Shown: one piece after another, positions 63,014-64,000 of the stretch
How the letters are laid out: every line of letters begins with the position of its first letter
How positions within the stretch are numbered: position 1 is the first letter of the stretch
NCBI GenBank assembly: GCA_023014485.1
Contig: JAJOZX010000483.1
Location: 1,089,501-1,153,500 of the forward strand
Length of the DNA stretch: 64,000 nucleotides
Reading direction: 5' to 3'
DNA from: Bathynomus jamesi
Taxonomy: Eukaryota > Arthropoda > Malacostraca > Isopoda > Cirolanidae
Made by a program: the position numbers and the translations under genes
The notes under the pieces: model-generated
What the model saw: the letters and a program-made list of their open reading frames with translations, nothing else
What the model was told of the DNA's origin: nothing
Databases searched by the model: none

Positions 63014-63292
63014 CCTTTGGTTAGCTTCCGCCCGAATTGTTCATTCTGACGAAGGTCAAGCTTTTCACTCCACCTTTGACCTACAGTTTAACGTGGAATC
63101 CGAACCACGCCCCATCAGCAGCCCAGTGTCTTAACCACTAGGCCACCTAGGGTACCCATTTATCTACCAACCACTTTCTTTATTGTGTGGAAGTATGAAC
63201 AGCTGGGTTTTGCTGCGCGCCAGCTGCCGTCAGGTCTCGAACCCGGGGCCGATGGATTCGTAGTCAGCGACGCTAACCACTACACCACCGAG

Positions 63293-63298
<6 letters not shown>
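63013..63298 (-). mobile_element. Dimeric tRNA-derived SINE, copy 3
   Basis: Very similar to the complement of 42650-42950. The minus strand begins gcgcctcggtggtgtagtgg, ttagcgtcgctga, gggttcgagacc, and ends agcttgaccttcgtcagaat, cggaagctaaccaaaggtt. (TA)n lies at both ends (62977-63012 and 63297-63341). It supports both unit boundaries. Confidence 0.85.
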
Positions 63299-63341
<43 letters not shown>

Positions 63342-63345
<4 letters not shown>

Positions 63346-63545
63346 CTGTCAATATAATAATTTTTATTTCACGAATCTTTCGATAAATGTATTTATCCTT
63401 GTCATTATTTTCTTAATAATTCATTACTTATAATTAGTGACACTTGATGAGGAGCATTAAAACTTTGAGCGAAACTTCCACAGGATAAAATCTCTATATT
63501 TGGACTGTTTTAATTTTATTTTAAGGCTAAAACTTCCAAGCACTT
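63342..63545. other. Short spacer
   Basis: Contains cttgatgaggagcattaaaa and ttgagcgaaacttcc (63448-63482), vaguely like the Penelope 3' motif, but too weak to call. Confidence 0.35.
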
Positions 63546-63547
63546 AA

Positions 63548-63887
63548 CAGGGTGTTCAAAAAGAAACGCAACCCATTGGAGAATGCATATATATCATTGT
63601 AACGTTACCATTTTCTTTCTGTTTCAGTAATCATTATTAAGTACAAGAATGATATTTGCAGCTCAACAAAAGATAATCATTGTTGAAATTTATATTAGAA
63701 AGCGAAGTAATGAAGCCACCAGGGATGAATTTCTACGGAAATACGGCGCGGACACTAATCCTTCGAACAAGATAGACATTAAAAGAAGTGTTCGGTAACA
63801 TAATTCGTCGTGTACACTTATGTGAAAATCATAATGGCCAACACATTCAACATTTTGTAATGGGTTGCATTGTTTTTGAACACCCTG
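63548..63887 (+). mobile_element. Mini-mariner (340 bp) with fused N- and C-terminal scraps
   Basis: CAGGGTGTTCAAAAAGAAAC (left) and CAGGGTGTTCAAAAACAATG (right, inward) are inverted repeats of about 30 bp. The right side has TA; the left side has AA where TA is expected. The inside starts like a mariner HTH domain (FAAQQKIIIVEIYIRKRSNE, ATRDEFLRKYGADTN) and ends like its C-terminus (VHLCENHNGQHIQHFV). Everything between is deleted. Confidence 0.85.
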
Positions 63888-64000
63888 TATATATATACAT
63901 ACGGTGTGTGTGTGTGTATATATATATGAGTCAAGTCCTGCATGAAAGATAACTACAGTAAGTACAGGAAGGATTCCTGACTCACTATACAGTATATATA

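Noticed and set aside
63448..63482. Third hammerhead-like Penelope 3' motif
   Set aside because: cttgatgag and gagcgaaac are present but the intervening stem does not pair convincingly.

Overview
This window is AT-rich, intron-free-looking eukaryotic DNA in which I find no host protein gene. It is a densely nested graveyard of transposable elements joined by long (TA)n, (GA)n and (TG)n arrays. The mix of CR1-type and other LINEs, a Penelope-like element, hAT and Tc1/mariner families, tRNA- and 5S-derived SINEs, and TTAGG-like strings inside two palindromes points to an arthropod. A decapod or other malacostracan crustacean is the best guess, but this is inference.

Layout. 1-5012: a minus-strand LINE (LINE-A, CR1/L2-like, with an SGNH-esterase ORF1) split by a hAT element whose 8-bp target duplication is intact. 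5030-7423: short repeats, then a mariner (TA duplication) with a second hAT nested in its transposase. 8690-9620: a LINE-D 3' end split by a hAT MITE. 9663-10213 and 13934-14870: two mariner-derived giant palindromes. 10688-11692: a cluster of tRNA-derived SINE copies, two of them fold-back hairpins. 15500-16293: repeat R. 16630-18530: a Penelope-like element (reverse transcriptase plus GIY-YIG). 18530-22500: mostly unique sequence with one palindromic MITE. 22536-29050: the best copy of LINE-B, interrupted by a 3-kb ZMYM/TTF-type hAT. 29136-31435: a LINE-E end, a MITE and a second, internally deleted copy of the first hAT. 32590-36245: an inverted second copy of repeat R, carrying a hAT MITE and a 2.2-kb Tc1-like element. 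37745-37990: a 5S-derived SINE. 38430-38632: a second palindromic MITE. 40598-49350: a mosaic of SINEs, hairpins, mariner fragments and LINE ends, nearly all separated by (TA)n. 49533-55243: a LINE-F end, a mini-MITE, unique sequence and a decayed LINE-B. 56500-57440: hAT and LINE-D remnants. 59237-63888: a mini-MITE, two truncated LINE-B copies, SINEs and a mini-mariner.

The themes that recur are (i) retroposons of several unrelated families that begin and end in (TA)n arrays, (ii) inverted-dimer (snap-back) forms of SINE, Penelope and mariner sequences, and (iii) insertions that can be dated relative to each other because target-site duplications or an empty second copy survive. All coding regions listed are transposon genes, and nearly all are broken. 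Element names such as LINE-A or repeat R are labels for this report only. Calls rest on reading and translating the sequence by eye; no database was searched.
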